Shown here one piece after another: positions 1-7,785 of a stretch of 8,786 nt of DNA (within the stretch, counting starts at the first letter, position 1; every line of letters starts with the position of its first letter). Source of the stretch: an uncultured Succinivibrio sp. Its GTDB lineage: Bacteria > Pseudomonadota > Gammaproteobacteria > Enterobacterales > Succinivibrionaceae. The position numbers and the translations under genes are program-made. A model generated the notes under the pieces. It was not told the origin of the DNA, made no database searches, and saw only the letters and a list, made by a program, of their open reading frames with translations. Location: NCBI GenBank assembly GCA_900767695.1, contig CAAGAC010000014.1, positions 1 through 8,786 on the forward strand. The letters are read 5' to 3'.

Positions 1-2338
1 GCTCGCGCACCTCGGCGCCGGGCTTGAGCCAGCGCGCCTTCACATTGTCGTAGAAGAACGAGTAGCGCGCCTGCGCGTCGTCAAATCTCGTAAAGCTGTT
101 GCTGCCGCTGCTCCAGGCATCGTCCACCATCGAGAGCAGCGCCTCGAAGCCAGCGCCCGAGGAGAGTCCCGCCATCTTCTCGTTCATGACGTCGATGCAG
201 GCCTGGGCAAAGCGCGGGGCGTTCTTGTACTCGGTGTAGTCGCGCAGGTACCTCGCGCGCAGATCGCCGTCGTCAAGCTCCAGGAGCGTGCGGATGTAGC
301 CCTGGATGCAGGCGATCTCGTCGCACTGCAAAAGCCCCTGGGCGAGCGACCGCGCCTTCTCGGCCGCCGCGTCGCGCCTGGTGCCGCTGCCGGCCCCGGC
401 AAACGGGCTTATGAAGGTCAGCGCCTCCCGGGCCTTGCTTAAAATGCGCTCGTCGAGGCGGGTGCGGCTCTCGTTGTAGCCTTTGAAGTTCTGCGCGATG
501 AAGCTCTTGATCTCGCCGACGCCGCCGTCGTTTGGCGAGAGCATGCGGTCGAAGGCCTGCGCCACGCCGCCGTGGATGCGGTCCGCCATCGGATCGGAGG
601 CTATCCCGTCGCGGTACTCCCTGACCGCCTGCTCGACCGGGATCCCGCTGAACTTGGCAGGGCCCTGGTTGAAGCTGGCCTCCTTCCCGTCCTTGCCCTT
701 GACAAAGATCCTGTCGGCGTAGCCCGGGCTCCTCACGAGGAAGGACTGTGAGAAGGGCTTGCCGTTCCAGTCGGAGAGCCACTTGCTCTCCTTGAACTTC
801 TCAAAGGACTTGGAGATGCACGTCGAGGCGCCCGAGGGAGTACCTGCGGCGCGGTCGATGTCGGCCTCGACGGTCTGGTCGCAGCGGGTGAGCACGCAGA
901 TGAAGGGGCTCTTCGCGGCCTTGGCGCGCTCTGCGGAGGTGGCGCCGATGTTGAGGCTGATCCACTTGTCGATTATGGGGGTGAGCGAGGTGACCTCGGC
1001 CTGGGTGTAGGTGCTCAGGCACAAAAGGAGCACGTCCACCGCCCGGTCCTCGGTGTACCTGTCGAAGATGTAGGCGACCTTGCCGCGGCGGAGCATCTCC
1101 GGGGCGTTGTCGCGGATGTAGGCCGAGGCCTTGCCCTCCCTGATGTCGCCGCTGTTCTGATCCTCGTCGGCCAGGTACGCACTGTAGGCGACCTTGTTGC
1201 GCTCGCGGGCGCCCGGGAAGTCGATGATGTCGAACTCGCCGGCGCCGCCCTCCTCGACAAGCGGGAACACGAGCTCGATGGTGGCCGCGGCGAGGCAGGC
1301 AAAGTCCACCTTCTGAACGACCTTCACCGTGCCGTCATCAAGCGCTACGGCGGCGTCTATCGGATCGCCCGCCCCCTTGAAGAGCTGGCTCACGGTGTCG
1401 ATGCTGTTGACGGTAAGCTTCTTCTGGGACATCTCCCCATCGGGGCCGCGGTCGTCGCTTACGAAGGCGTCAAGCCCGACGAAGGCCTCGCCGGCCCCGC
1501 CGAACCTTGATAGCTCGCCTGCGACCTTCCTGAACATCAGCGTGCAGGCGCCCATGCCGCCCCACAGGGGCGAGAGCAGCGCGGCGAGGCCGTCGATGTT
1601 CAGAAGCGGGGCCGCGCGGCGGACTGCCGACCAGTACGGCCCGTCCGACTCCTGCTTTCCCAAGTCAAAGCCCGCGGCGACGGTGCAGACGTAGTCTGCA
1701 AGCAGCACCGCGTCGGCGGCGCCGACGATTGGCTTTTCACCCTCGGCAAGACGCCAGGCGCTGTTATCGAGCGCGGCCTTCACCGAGTCCATCAGCGCCT
1801 CGTCGGTGTAGAGCCTCTCGTTTATGGAGTTCTTGTCGCCGCGCTCGATGCTGAGATCGCTGTTGAATGAGTTGATTAGGATCATCGCGATCTCCACAGG
1901 GCGCATGATCCTAAGCTCGACCGGGAACACCCTGCCGTCTGCCTCGAGCGCCCTGCCCGCGATGTGGGTGAAGCGCGTGGCGATGCCGGTGGCCTCGTGG
2001 TTGTTGCCCGTGGGGTTCACGAGCCCCAGGAAGTCGATCTCCTCGCCGCCCCACTTTGTGGTGAGATTGTCGCCGCCTGCGGCGAGGGTGTTCACGAGGT
2101 AGCTTTTGCCAACCTGGGAGGCGCCGAAGACGCCGATGGCGGTCGGGCGGGCGCTCACGCCCGCTGCCGCGCGCGCGGAGTTTGCAAGCGCCAGGAGCCT
2201 TGCCTCGGCCTTGTCGGAGATCTGCGCCACGGCCTGGCCGCCCTTGTCGCCAGCCTTCGAGGCAAGCTCTATCCAGTCGGCGGCGCCCTGGGCGAAGTCC
2301 CTGATGGAAGCGTAGTCTTCCGGCTTGATGTTCTTCAT
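1..2338 (-). CDS. srfC: SrfC-family putative virulence factor, dynamin-like P-loop GTPase (3' end cut by window)
   Basis: The frame is open from an ATG at 2338 to the window edge, giving at least 779 residues, so the C-terminus is missing. A P-loop, GASQVGKS, lies at residues 72-79. A likely switch I threonine is in NHEATGIATRF (about 113-123). The G3 motif DFPG is at 373-376 after a hydrophobic strand (FDII), and a G4-like TRCD is at 484-487 after the strand PFICVL. Other stretches recall the SrfC family as I remember it (Pfam PF10139): the SPLWGG region near 256-261 and GKVAYIFDRYTED near 419-431. I see no signal peptide or clear membrane segment, so a cytoplasmic nucleotide-binding protein is expected. 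Its start is 15 bases after the srfB stop, with an AGGAGG site in between, so the two are probably translationally coupled. GTP as substrate is inferred from the motifs; the cellular role is unknown. SrfC assignment is from memory of motifs and gene order, and is fairly sure. Confidence 0.85.
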   Translation of the reverse strand, partial: MKNIKPEDYASIRDFAQGAADWIELASKAGDKGGQAVAQISDKAEARLLALANSARAAAGVSARPTAIGVFGASQVGKSYLVNTLAAGGDNLTTKWGGEEIDFLGLVNPTGNNHEATGIATRFTHIAGRALEADGRVFPVELRIMRPVEIAMILINSFNSDLSIERGDKNSINERLYTDEALMDSVKAALDNSAWRLAEGEKPIVGAADAVLLADYVCTVAAGFDLGKQESDGPYWSAVRRAAPLLNIDGLAALLSPLWGGMGACTLMFRKVAGELSRFGGAGEAFVGLDAFVSDDRGPDGEMSQKKLTVNSIDTVSQLFKGAGDPIDAAVALDDGTVKVVQKVDFACLAAATIELVFPLVEEGGAGEFDIIDFPGARERNKVAYSAYLADEDQNSGDIREGKASAYIRDNAPEMLRRGKVAYIFDRYTEDRAVDVLLLCLSTYTQAEVTSLTPIIDKWISLNIGATSAERAKAAKSPFICVLTRCDQTVEADIDRAAGTPSGASTCISKSFEKFKESKWLSDWNGKPFSQSFLVRSPGYADRIFVKGKDGKEASFNQGPAKFSGIPVEQAVREYRDGIASDPMADRIHGGVAQAFDRMLSPNDGGVGEIKSFIAQNFKGYNESRTRLDERILSKAREALTFISPFAGAGSGTRRDAAAEKARSLAQGLLQCDEIACIQGYIRTLLELDDGDLRARYLRDYTEYKNAPRFAQACIDVMNEKMAGLSSGAGFEALLSMVDDAWSSGSNSFTRFDDAQARYSFFYDNVKARWLKPGAEVRE

Positions 2339-2346
2339 GTGCTAAT

Positions 2347-2352
2347 CCTCCT
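2347..2352 (-). promoter_or_regulatory. Ribosome binding site of srfC overlapping the end of srfB
   Basis: On the minus strand AGGAGG lies 8 bases before the srfC ATG at 2338 and starts one base after the srfB stop codon (TGA, 2356-2354). A ribosome finishing srfB would be placed on the srfC start, which fixes the srfC start codon and argues for coupled production of the two proteins. Confidence 0.85.
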
Positions 2353-2353
2353 C

Positions 2354-5300
2354 TCAGAGTGCCGACGCGCTTCCGGTGTAGACGAGGCCGGTGTCGTTCC
2401 AGTACTGCTCGCCGTTCTGGTTCACGGTCTTGACCTGCAGCACCACGTAGTCCATGACGTTGGCGCCGCCGGATCTGACCTCCTTGAGCCTGGGCAGCAT
2501 GAGCCTTGGCACGCCGCCGAGCGAGTTGCGCCGGTTCTCCGGGTTTGAGATCTCGGCCCAGAGGCCGGTGAGGCGCTCGACGGGCGGCTTCTGGCTTGAC
2601 TCTATCCTGAAGCGCACCTCGAAGGGCTGCTGGTTGCGGTTGGCCGCCTGGACGCGGTCGAAGCCCGCCATCGCGTCCTTCAGAGTCGCGGTGTACCACT
2701 CGTTGAGCCTGGTGCGCACCTCGTTCATGTAGCGGTCGCGCTCGGCTGACTTGAGCTGATCCTTCTTCTGGGCTATGAGGTTGTCGGTCTGCTGCTGGTA
2801 GGCGGCGTAGAGCTCGGCCTTGCGCGCCGCGACCCTGGCCTCCCAGCCCTTCATCTTGAGGGAGGCGAGGATGCCGCTGGGCTTCTCCGGGGCAAGATCA
2901 TTGGCCGCCTGATCCTGCGCCGCGGCGTCGCGCTGGGCCTCGGTCTGCGCGATGAAATTCTGAACCTCGGGATCGCTGCCGCTGTCGATGTCGTCAACCT
3001 TCTTCTGGTGCTCGGCCTTGAGCTGCTCGCATTCGGCGATGTTCTCAGGCTCGAGCGGGCTGCTGTCGCGGTCGGTGAGCGCGTCCATGTCGCGCTCGTC
3101 GAAGAAGCTCAGCGCGGCCATGCGGCGCACGCGCCTGACCTCCTCGGGCCCGGTGATCACGTCGACGCTGAAGAGCGGGGTCGAGGGGTAGTTCTCGGGA
3201 GCGGCCGGATCGTTGCTCGACTTGAATTGCCTGAAGCCAAGGCAGTCGGGGAGCACGTGGCGGTCGCGGAACATCGCGCTGCCCCTGGCCTTGTCGTCGC
3301 CCTCGTACTCAAAGGTCGGCTCGGGCAGGAGCCTTGGCTCCGTCATCCTGGCGTCGGGGATGAAGCCTTCCGCAGCCCCCTCGCCCGAGGCGGCGTAGAT
3401 CTCGCCAAGCGATGCAAAGCGGCACACCGGCGAGGAGACCAGGTTGCGGCTGTCGATGTGGCCTAAGTACCTTATGTTGTTGGGAAGCGACGGCATCTTG
3501 AGGTCGAAGCGGAAGTTCGAGATGGCCCTCGTCGAGGACTTCATGCAGGCGATCGCAGCGCCCATCGCCACGGTGGCCTTGGTGTCGCCTATCTTGAGGC
3601 CATTGGTCGCAAGCGGGTACCAGCTGCTCGAGCACGAGTACTCGGAGAGCAGGATGACGCGCGACGACGGCATGCCGACCCTCTCCAGGAAGAACTCGCG
3701 CACGCCCGGGATCCTCGAGGGGCGCCCGGTGAGGATCAGGAGATCGGGCTTGTAGAGCGCGCACAGGGCGCACAGCGCCGAGAGCGGGCGGGAGATGTCG
3801 AATCCGCCCTGGACTATCCTGCGGTTCACTTCGACGAGATCGACCGTGAGCGTGAAGTCCTTGAGGATGTCGAAGCCAGGCCACAGGCGCTTCATGTCAG
3901 GATGCCCGTTGGCCTTGTTCACAAAATCAATGGTCGCCTTCTCAGGCTCCATCGTCGAGCCGTCGTGCAGCATCACGCCCTCGGGGCACTTCTCATTCCC
4001 AGAGAGCCAGTCGCCGAGCGTTCCGGTGACCACGGCCCTGGCCACCGGCCCGAGCCTTGGCAGGAGCTCCAGATGGTTGATGATCCTGCGGGCAGGATAG
4101 ATGAGCAGCTCCTCGGCGGCCTGGCGGCGGCGGTTTGTGAACTGCGAGCTTGAGTCGCTGCCCTTGCCGAAGACCTTGGTGAGCACGCGGTCTGCAAGCG
4201 CCGGCTCCTTGGTGTCAAGCAGGCTTGCAAGCTGGCCCAGGATGTAGCGCTGTATGACCTGCAGCACGATGTCGTCGCCTGCTATCTTGAAGCCCTCGCG
4301 CAGGACCTCGCGCGCGGTGACGTTGGCGCTCTCCTCGTTGGCCTCCTTGGGGAAGTAGTAGTCGGTCGCGACCAGATCGGTGGTGCCGCCGCCGATGTCG
4401 ATGGAGGCGATGCGCGCCGAGAAGAGCTCGAGATCGGTCTCGTAGCCGCCCTTCTGGTGCAAGCACTCGCCAAAGCGCCCGTCGGCGTCCTTGCGGCGCA
4501 GCATCTTCAGGAAGGGCTTGGCGTTGCCGCCCATCACGTACTGGGTCTCGTTGTAGAGGTAGACGATCTGCGCTGCCTCGGCCTCGTCCCAGTTGACGAT
4601 GACGTCGGGGTACGGCGGGTTTATCTCTCTGCTGATCGCGGATGGCAGCCTGATCTCGGTTGCAGGGAGCGTGTCGTAGCCCATGCACTTCCAGAGGATG
4701 CCCAATGCCTCGTAGGCGCAGCCGCGGTAGATCTCGCGCTCGTAGGAGGGCATCGAGGGCGGGGTGGTCAGCACCACGGCCTTGAGGCGGCGCGGGCGGT
4801 CCTTGTTTCCAGAGCTTCCGCGGAAGCTCACGCTGTTTATCTGCACCAGCGCCTGCAGGAAGATTTCAAGCAGGAGGAAGGTCATGCAGGACTTGCCCGA
4901 GTAGCGGGCGAGCATGTTGCGCTTGTTGTCCTCGCAGGCAAAGAGAGCGTCGCCGCTTGAGTTGATGCAGTCGCACACCGGGCGCGGGTTTGCCGGGATC
5001 CCCGAGGGCCAGTGGCGGTTCACTTTCTTGACTCGGCAGCCCTGCTTCTGGTCATAGTTGTAGGCGTAGGAATTGGGGTTCAAGGACCACTCGTCGTGCT
5101 GCTTGTCGAGCTTCTCGTTCCACAGGTAGCGCTTGGGCGAGTTGAGGCCGGTCGCGCCCTCGTTGCCGGTGCGCAGGTTCGCAAGGTTCGCAGCCTCGCG
5201 CCCCACTCTTGCAAGGGAAGGCCAGGAGAAGGCATCGGCCCTGCCCGAGCGGGCCGAGCGGCCGTCGAAGTCGAAGTCGGCGCGGGAGAACTCGATGCGG

Positions 5301-6259
5301 CTCTCGAAGGGATCCTCGTAGATCTGCTCGGGGGCGCTGAGGTCGCGGAGAGTCAGCTTCGACACCCTCAGAAGATCGGTGCGGTTCTCGCCGTCGTCCT
5401 CGAAAATGAGCCCGCAGGAGCGCGAGTTGCCGACGTCGAGCACCAGGCTCGCCTCGACGGCAGGCTCGGTGCTGCGGCCCAGCGAGCAGATCTTTATCCT
5501 GCCTGGGTTGGCCTTGGAGCCGACGATGCGGAGCATCGTGAGGTAGCAGGCCTCGTGCAGGAGCTGCTTCTCGTTGTCCTCGATGGTGTCCTGATCGAGC
5601 CTCTGGCCCATGTCGTCGAAGCAGCAGCGCTCCTCGTAGACGCTCTTGGCCCACTCGCGCACCCAGCTGATGCCGTTCTCGCCCGGGGTCAGGAGCTCCG
5701 AGCCGCCGTCGCGCCATGCGAGCGCGAAGTTCGAGCCGGACTGGCGGTCGCGCTCGCTGGGTGCGAAGTAGCGCTGCACGAAGTCCTTCTGCAGCGAGGT
5801 GTCAAAGGCGTAGACCACGCGGTAGGTGTGGGGCTGGTCGATGCCCACGACGCGGCAGCGCGCCCAGTTGAGCGGGCCGACATCCCTGCCGTTGGGGCAC
5901 ATCAGCCCCTTCTCGTCGAGGACGTTGGTGGTGAAGTAGGGCACCGGGAACCAGATCCCGTCGTAGGCCTTGACCACCTCGTCAAAATTGCGCCTGACCA
6001 CCTTGCTGTCGCCGTCGCTGTACCTGCGCCCGTCGCGCGAGCCCGGGACTACGAGATCGCCTGCGGGGTTGTGCTCCAAAAGCGCCAGGTGCGACTCCTT
6101 GCCGGCCCGGTCCAGCATCGGGATCATGTATATCTCCGCGAGATCCCTGCCCGCCTCCGAGTTGGGGTCGAGCGTGAACTCCATGTCGATGAACTGGATC
6201 CCGGAGTTCTCGATGAGGCTTATCGAGTTTTCATTGGTCTTTGATACTGGAGCGAGCAC
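2354..6259 (-). CDS. srfB: SrfB-family protein with actin/Hsp70-like ATPase core and C-terminal coiled coil
   Basis: Numbered from the GTG at 6259, the protein has 1301 residues. The N-terminus carries SLIENSGIQFID (14-25). An actin/Hsp70-type nucleotide fold is visible: phosphate-1 strand LVLDVGNSRSCGLIF (272-286), phosphate-2 DIGGGTTD (621-628), adenosine-type LTGRPSRIPGV (843-853) and a final TVAMGAAIA helix (896-904). Residues about 1075-1205 are rich in Glu, Lys, Gln and Ala and look like coiled coil, followed by a short beta-like tail. No signal peptide or membrane span is seen. ATP binding is inferred; the function is unknown. The name SrfB (Pfam PF07520) rests on the motifs and the adjacent srfC. 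The frame opens earlier, at a GTG at 6289 (1311 residues), but that codon has no Shine-Dalgarno and abuts a TATAAT box, so I prefer 6259, which has AGAGGA upstream. The protein seems longer than the Salmonella one, which I recall as near 1000 residues. Confidence 0.87.
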   Translation of the reverse strand: MLAPVSKTNENSISLIENSGIQFIDMEFTLDPNSEAGRDLAEIYMIPMLDRAGKESHLALLEHNPAGDLVVPGSRDGRRYSDGDSKVVRRNFDEVVKAYDGIWFPVPYFTTNVLDEKGLMCPNGRDVGPLNWARCRVVGIDQPHTYRVVYAFDTSLQKDFVQRYFAPSERDRQSGSNFALAWRDGGSELLTPGENGISWVREWAKSVYEERCCFDDMGQRLDQDTIEDNEKQLLHEACYLTMLRIVGSKANPGRIKICSLGRSTEPAVEASLVLDVGNSRSCGLIFEDDGENRTDLLRVSKLTLRDLSAPEQIYEDPFESRIEFSRADFDFDGRSARSGRADAFSWPSLARVGREAANLANLRTGNEGATGLNSPKRYLWNEKLDKQHDEWSLNPNSYAYNYDQKQGCRVKKVNRHWPSGIPANPRPVCDCINSSGDALFACEDNKRNMLARYSGKSCMTFLLLEIFLQALVQINSVSFRGSSGNKDRPRRLKAVVLTTPPSMPSYEREIYRGCAYEALGILWKCMGYDTLPATEIRLPSAISREINPPYPDVIVNWDEAEAAQIVYLYNETQYVMGGNAKPFLKMLRRKDADGRFGECLHQKGGYETDLELFSARIASIDIGGGTTDLVATDYYFPKEANEESANVTAREVLREGFKIAGDDIVLQVIQRYILGQLASLLDTKEPALADRVLTKVFGKGSDSSSQFTNRRRQAAEELLIYPARRIINHLELLPRLGPVARAVVTGTLGDWLSGNEKCPEGVMLHDGSTMEPEKATIDFVNKANGHPDMKRLWPGFDILKDFTLTVDLVEVNRRIVQGGFDISRPLSALCALCALYKPDLLILTGRPSRIPGVREFFLERVGMPSSRVILLSEYSCSSSWYPLATNGLKIGDTKATVAMGAAIACMKSSTRAISNFRFDLKMPSLPNNIRYLGHIDSRNLVSSPVCRFASLGEIYAASGEGAAEGFIPDARMTEPRLLPEPTFEYEGDDKARGSAMFRDRHVLPDCLGFRQFKSSNDPAAPENYPSTPLFSVDVITGPEEVRRVRRMAALSFFDERDMDALTDRDSSPLEPENIAECEQLKAEHQKKVDDIDSGSDPEVQNFIAQTEAQRDAAAQDQAANDLAPEKPSGILASLKMKGWEARVAARKAELYAAYQQQTDNLIAQKKDQLKSAERDRYMNEVRTRLNEWYTATLKDAMAGFDRVQAANRNQQPFEVRFRIESSQKPPVERLTGLWAEISNPENRRNSLGGVPRLMLPRLKEVRSGGANVMDYVVLQVKTVNQNGEQYWNDTGLVYTGSASAL

Positions 6260-6267
6260 CTTTAATG

Positions 6268-6273
6268 TCCTCT
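6268..6273 (-). promoter_or_regulatory. Ribosome binding site deciding the srfB start
   Basis: AGAGGA on the minus strand stands 8 bases before the GTG at 6259. The earlier in-frame GTG at 6289 has no comparable purine stretch, so this site is the main reason for choosing the shorter protein. Confidence 0.5.
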
Positions 6274-6291
6274 GATTTGAACCTGCCACTC

Positions 6292-6319
6292 ATTATACAA
6301 ATTGGAGATGTTTTCTTAA
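6292..6319 (-). promoter_or_regulatory. Candidate proximal promoter of the srfB-srfC operon
   Basis: A perfect TATAAT (6297-6292, minus strand) is preceded at a 16-base spacing by TTAAGA (6319-6314), which matches four of six bases of the sigma-70 -35 consensus. Transcription would begin near 6285, giving a leader of about 26 bases before the GTG at 6259. This would leave the alternative start at 6289 outside the message. The prediction rests on sequence match only. Confidence 0.5.
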
Positions 6320-6381
6320 TCGGATTTTCTGCGCAGTCTATTCCAGCGCACATTTTTCTGCCATATGCGTAGATTTAGCCT

Positions 6382-6390
6382 TTTATAACA
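6382..6390 (-). promoter_or_regulatory. Candidate distal extended -10 promoter of srfB
   Basis: On the minus strand the sequence TGTTATAAA reads as an extended -10 element (TG, one base, then TATAAA). No good -35 is seen, but extended -10 promoters can work without one. Transcripts would start near 6375 and carry a leader of about 116 bases. The rest of the AT-rich gap between the hairpin and srfB (about 6290-6498) holds no convincing gene. Confidence 0.3.
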
Positions 6391-6498
6391 GCAAATTAAT
6401 GATGAGATTCTGGCTTGTTCGCGCGCTTTTGACGACGCTTACGGGGGTGGATAAGAGCGCGGAATGGAGAGCGCGTTCCAAACTTTGGATGGATGGGC

Positions 6499-6537
6499 GG
6501 ACATGCGCAAGGCCCCGGCGGGGCCTTGCGCATGTCC
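6499..6537 (-). terminator. Perfect 18-bp hairpin after cfa, probable transcription end
   Basis: The arms 6499-6516 and 6520-6537 are perfect reverse complements (GGACATGCGCAAGGCCCC and its complement) around a 3-base loop. The hairpin begins 11 bases after the cfa stop codon and lies between cfa and the srfB promoter region, where a terminator is expected. It lacks a run of T on the downstream side of either strand, so it is not a textbook intrinsic terminator. It could instead protect the 3' end of the message or pause polymerase. Confidence 0.6.
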
Positions 6538-6548
6538 CTTGGGCCTTG

Positions 6549-7733
6549 TCAGAACCAGCGGGTCATCGGGAGATCGTTGTTCGCGCCCTTTGAGAAGAGG
6601 ATCTGGTGGAGATCGACGTTCCCAAGATTGAAGGCGGCGGCGCAGCCGCAGAGGTAGAGGTCCCACATGCGGCAGAAGGCCTCGCCGCGATCCTTCATGA
6701 CCTGATCGCGGACCTTCTGGAAGTTCTCGTACCAGCACATCAGCGTCTTGTAGTAGTGGCGCCTCAGGGACTCGACGTCGAGCACCATGAAGCCGACGCC
6801 GCCCTCGTAGGAGTCCCAGATGATCTCGCGAAGCGACGGGATGGTCCCGCCCGGGAAGATGTGCTTGCGGATCCACGGATTGGCCGAGACCTCGTCGGCG
6901 CCGCTTATGTAGTGCAGCAGGAAGAGGCCCTTGTCCTTGAGGAGCTTCGAGCAGGTCTGCATGTAGAGCTTGTAGTTCTTGCGGCCCACGTGCTCGAGCA
7001 TGCCCACGCTCACGAGGCGGTCGAAGGTCCTGCCGCGCGCGGGCAGATCGCGGTAGTCCACAAGCTCGATGTGCACCTTGCCCTCAAGCCCGCACTCGCG
7101 CACCCTCTCGCAGCCCTTCTCGTACTGCTCCTTGGAAAGCGTGCAGCCAAAGCCCTCTACGCCGTACTGCTTGGCAGCCTCGATGAGGAGGTAGCCCCAG
7201 CCGCACCCGATGTCGAGGAGGGTCATGCCGGGCTTGAGGCAGAGCTTCTCCAGGATGTGGTGGACCTTGTCGCGCTGGGCCTGCTCCAGGCTCTCGCCCT
7301 CGTTCTTGAAGTAGGCGCAGGAGTACGTCATGGTCGGATCGAGCCAGAGCCTGTAGAAGTCGTTGCCCAGATCGTAGTGGGAGGAGACCTCCTTCTTCTG
7401 GTTCTTCTCGGACTCGGAGGGGTTTAAAAGCTTGATGATGGAGAGCGAGCGGCGCTTCAAGGAGAACTTGTCCGCCTGCGAGAGCAGGGAGGAGAGCGCG
7501 GTGTAGAGATCGCCCTCAAGCTCTATCTTCTTGTCGATATAGGCGTCGCCGAGCGCCAGCGAGGTCGAGGTAAGGAGCCTTGCCTTGGGGATGTCGTCGT
7601 GGAAGATTATCTTGAAGAGCGGCTTGCCCGACCCGATCCTGACGGTCCTGCCGGCAGCCTCGGCCTCGAATGGGTACTTGTCGAAGCGCTTGAGGTAATC
7701 GAATATGAATCCAGCCGCGACCTGCTTGAACAT
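6549..7733 (-). CDS. cfa: Cyclopropane-fatty-acyl-phospholipid synthase
   Basis: This 394-residue S-adenosylmethionine-dependent enzyme adds a methylene bridge across the double bond of unsaturated acyl chains in membrane phospholipids, usually on entry to stationary phase or in acid. The length is close to the E. coli enzyme (382). Visible signatures are HYDLGNDFYRLWLD (119-132), YSCAYF (137-142) with the conserved cysteine at 139, the AdoMet-binding loop DIGCGWG (174-180), MLEHVG (245-250) and HIFPGG (291-296). The N-terminal lipid-binding part and C-terminal YYKTLMCWYENF (327-338) also fit. The start at 7733 is chosen because AAGGAGG lies 5 bases upstream. The frame stays open to 7832, but that extension is Arg-rich, covers the promoter and is not family-like. 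A promoter with a sigma-S-compatible -10 precedes it, and a hairpin follows, so it is probably a single-gene transcript. Confidence 0.95.
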   Translation of the reverse strand: MFKQVAAGFIFDYLKRFDKYPFEAEAAGRTVRIGSGKPLFKIIFHDDIPKARLLTSTSLALGDAYIDKKIELEGDLYTALSSLLSQADKFSLKRRSLSIIKLLNPSESEKNQKKEVSSHYDLGNDFYRLWLDPTMTYSCAYFKNEGESLEQAQRDKVHHILEKLCLKPGMTLLDIGCGWGYLLIEAAKQYGVEGFGCTLSKEQYEKGCERVRECGLEGKVHIELVDYRDLPARGRTFDRLVSVGMLEHVGRKNYKLYMQTCSKLLKDKGLFLLHYISGADEVSANPWIRKHIFPGGTIPSLREIIWDSYEGGVGFMVLDVESLRRHYYKTLMCWYENFQKVRDQVMKDRGEAFCRMWDLYLCGCAAAFNLGNVDLHQILFSKGANNDLPMTRWF

Positions 7734-7738
7734 CCAAT

Positions 7739-7745
7739 CCTCCTT
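7739..7745 (-). promoter_or_regulatory. Ribosome binding site fixing the cfa start
   Basis: AAGGAGG on the minus strand ends 5 bases before the ATG at 7733, inside a purine-rich leader. It rules out the upstream in-frame ATG at 7832 as the normal start. Confidence 0.85.
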
Positions 7746-7785
7746 TCTTCTTCTTGATCTTCGTGGCGCAAATGTGTGTGCGGAA

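Noticed and set aside
1911..2699. Minus-strand open frame of 262 codons spanning the srfB-srfC junction
   Set aside because: It is Arg/Gly/His-rich, out of frame with both real genes, and crosses the conserved ends of both.
3759..3776. Tandem 9-base near-duplicate (GCGCACAGG/GCGCACAGC) inside srfB
   Set aside because: It only encodes a local Ala-Leu-Cys repeat in a helix before the adenosine motif and is too short to suggest a repeat element.
5012..6244. Long plus-strand open frame of 410 codons opposite srfB
   Set aside because: It is antisense to the conserved ATPase gene, has a Val/Ala/Leu/Glu-biased composition typical of the reverse strand of GC-rich coding DNA, and no recognisable motif or ribosome binding site.
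6399..6593. Small plus-strand frame of 64 codons in the cfa-srfB gap
   Set aside because: It reads through both arms of the perfect hairpin and into the cfa 3' end, and has no ribosome binding site.
6606..7427. Plus-strand open frame of 273 codons opposite cfa
   Set aside because: It mirrors the cfa codon bias; the cfa frame has all catalytic motifs, while this one has none.
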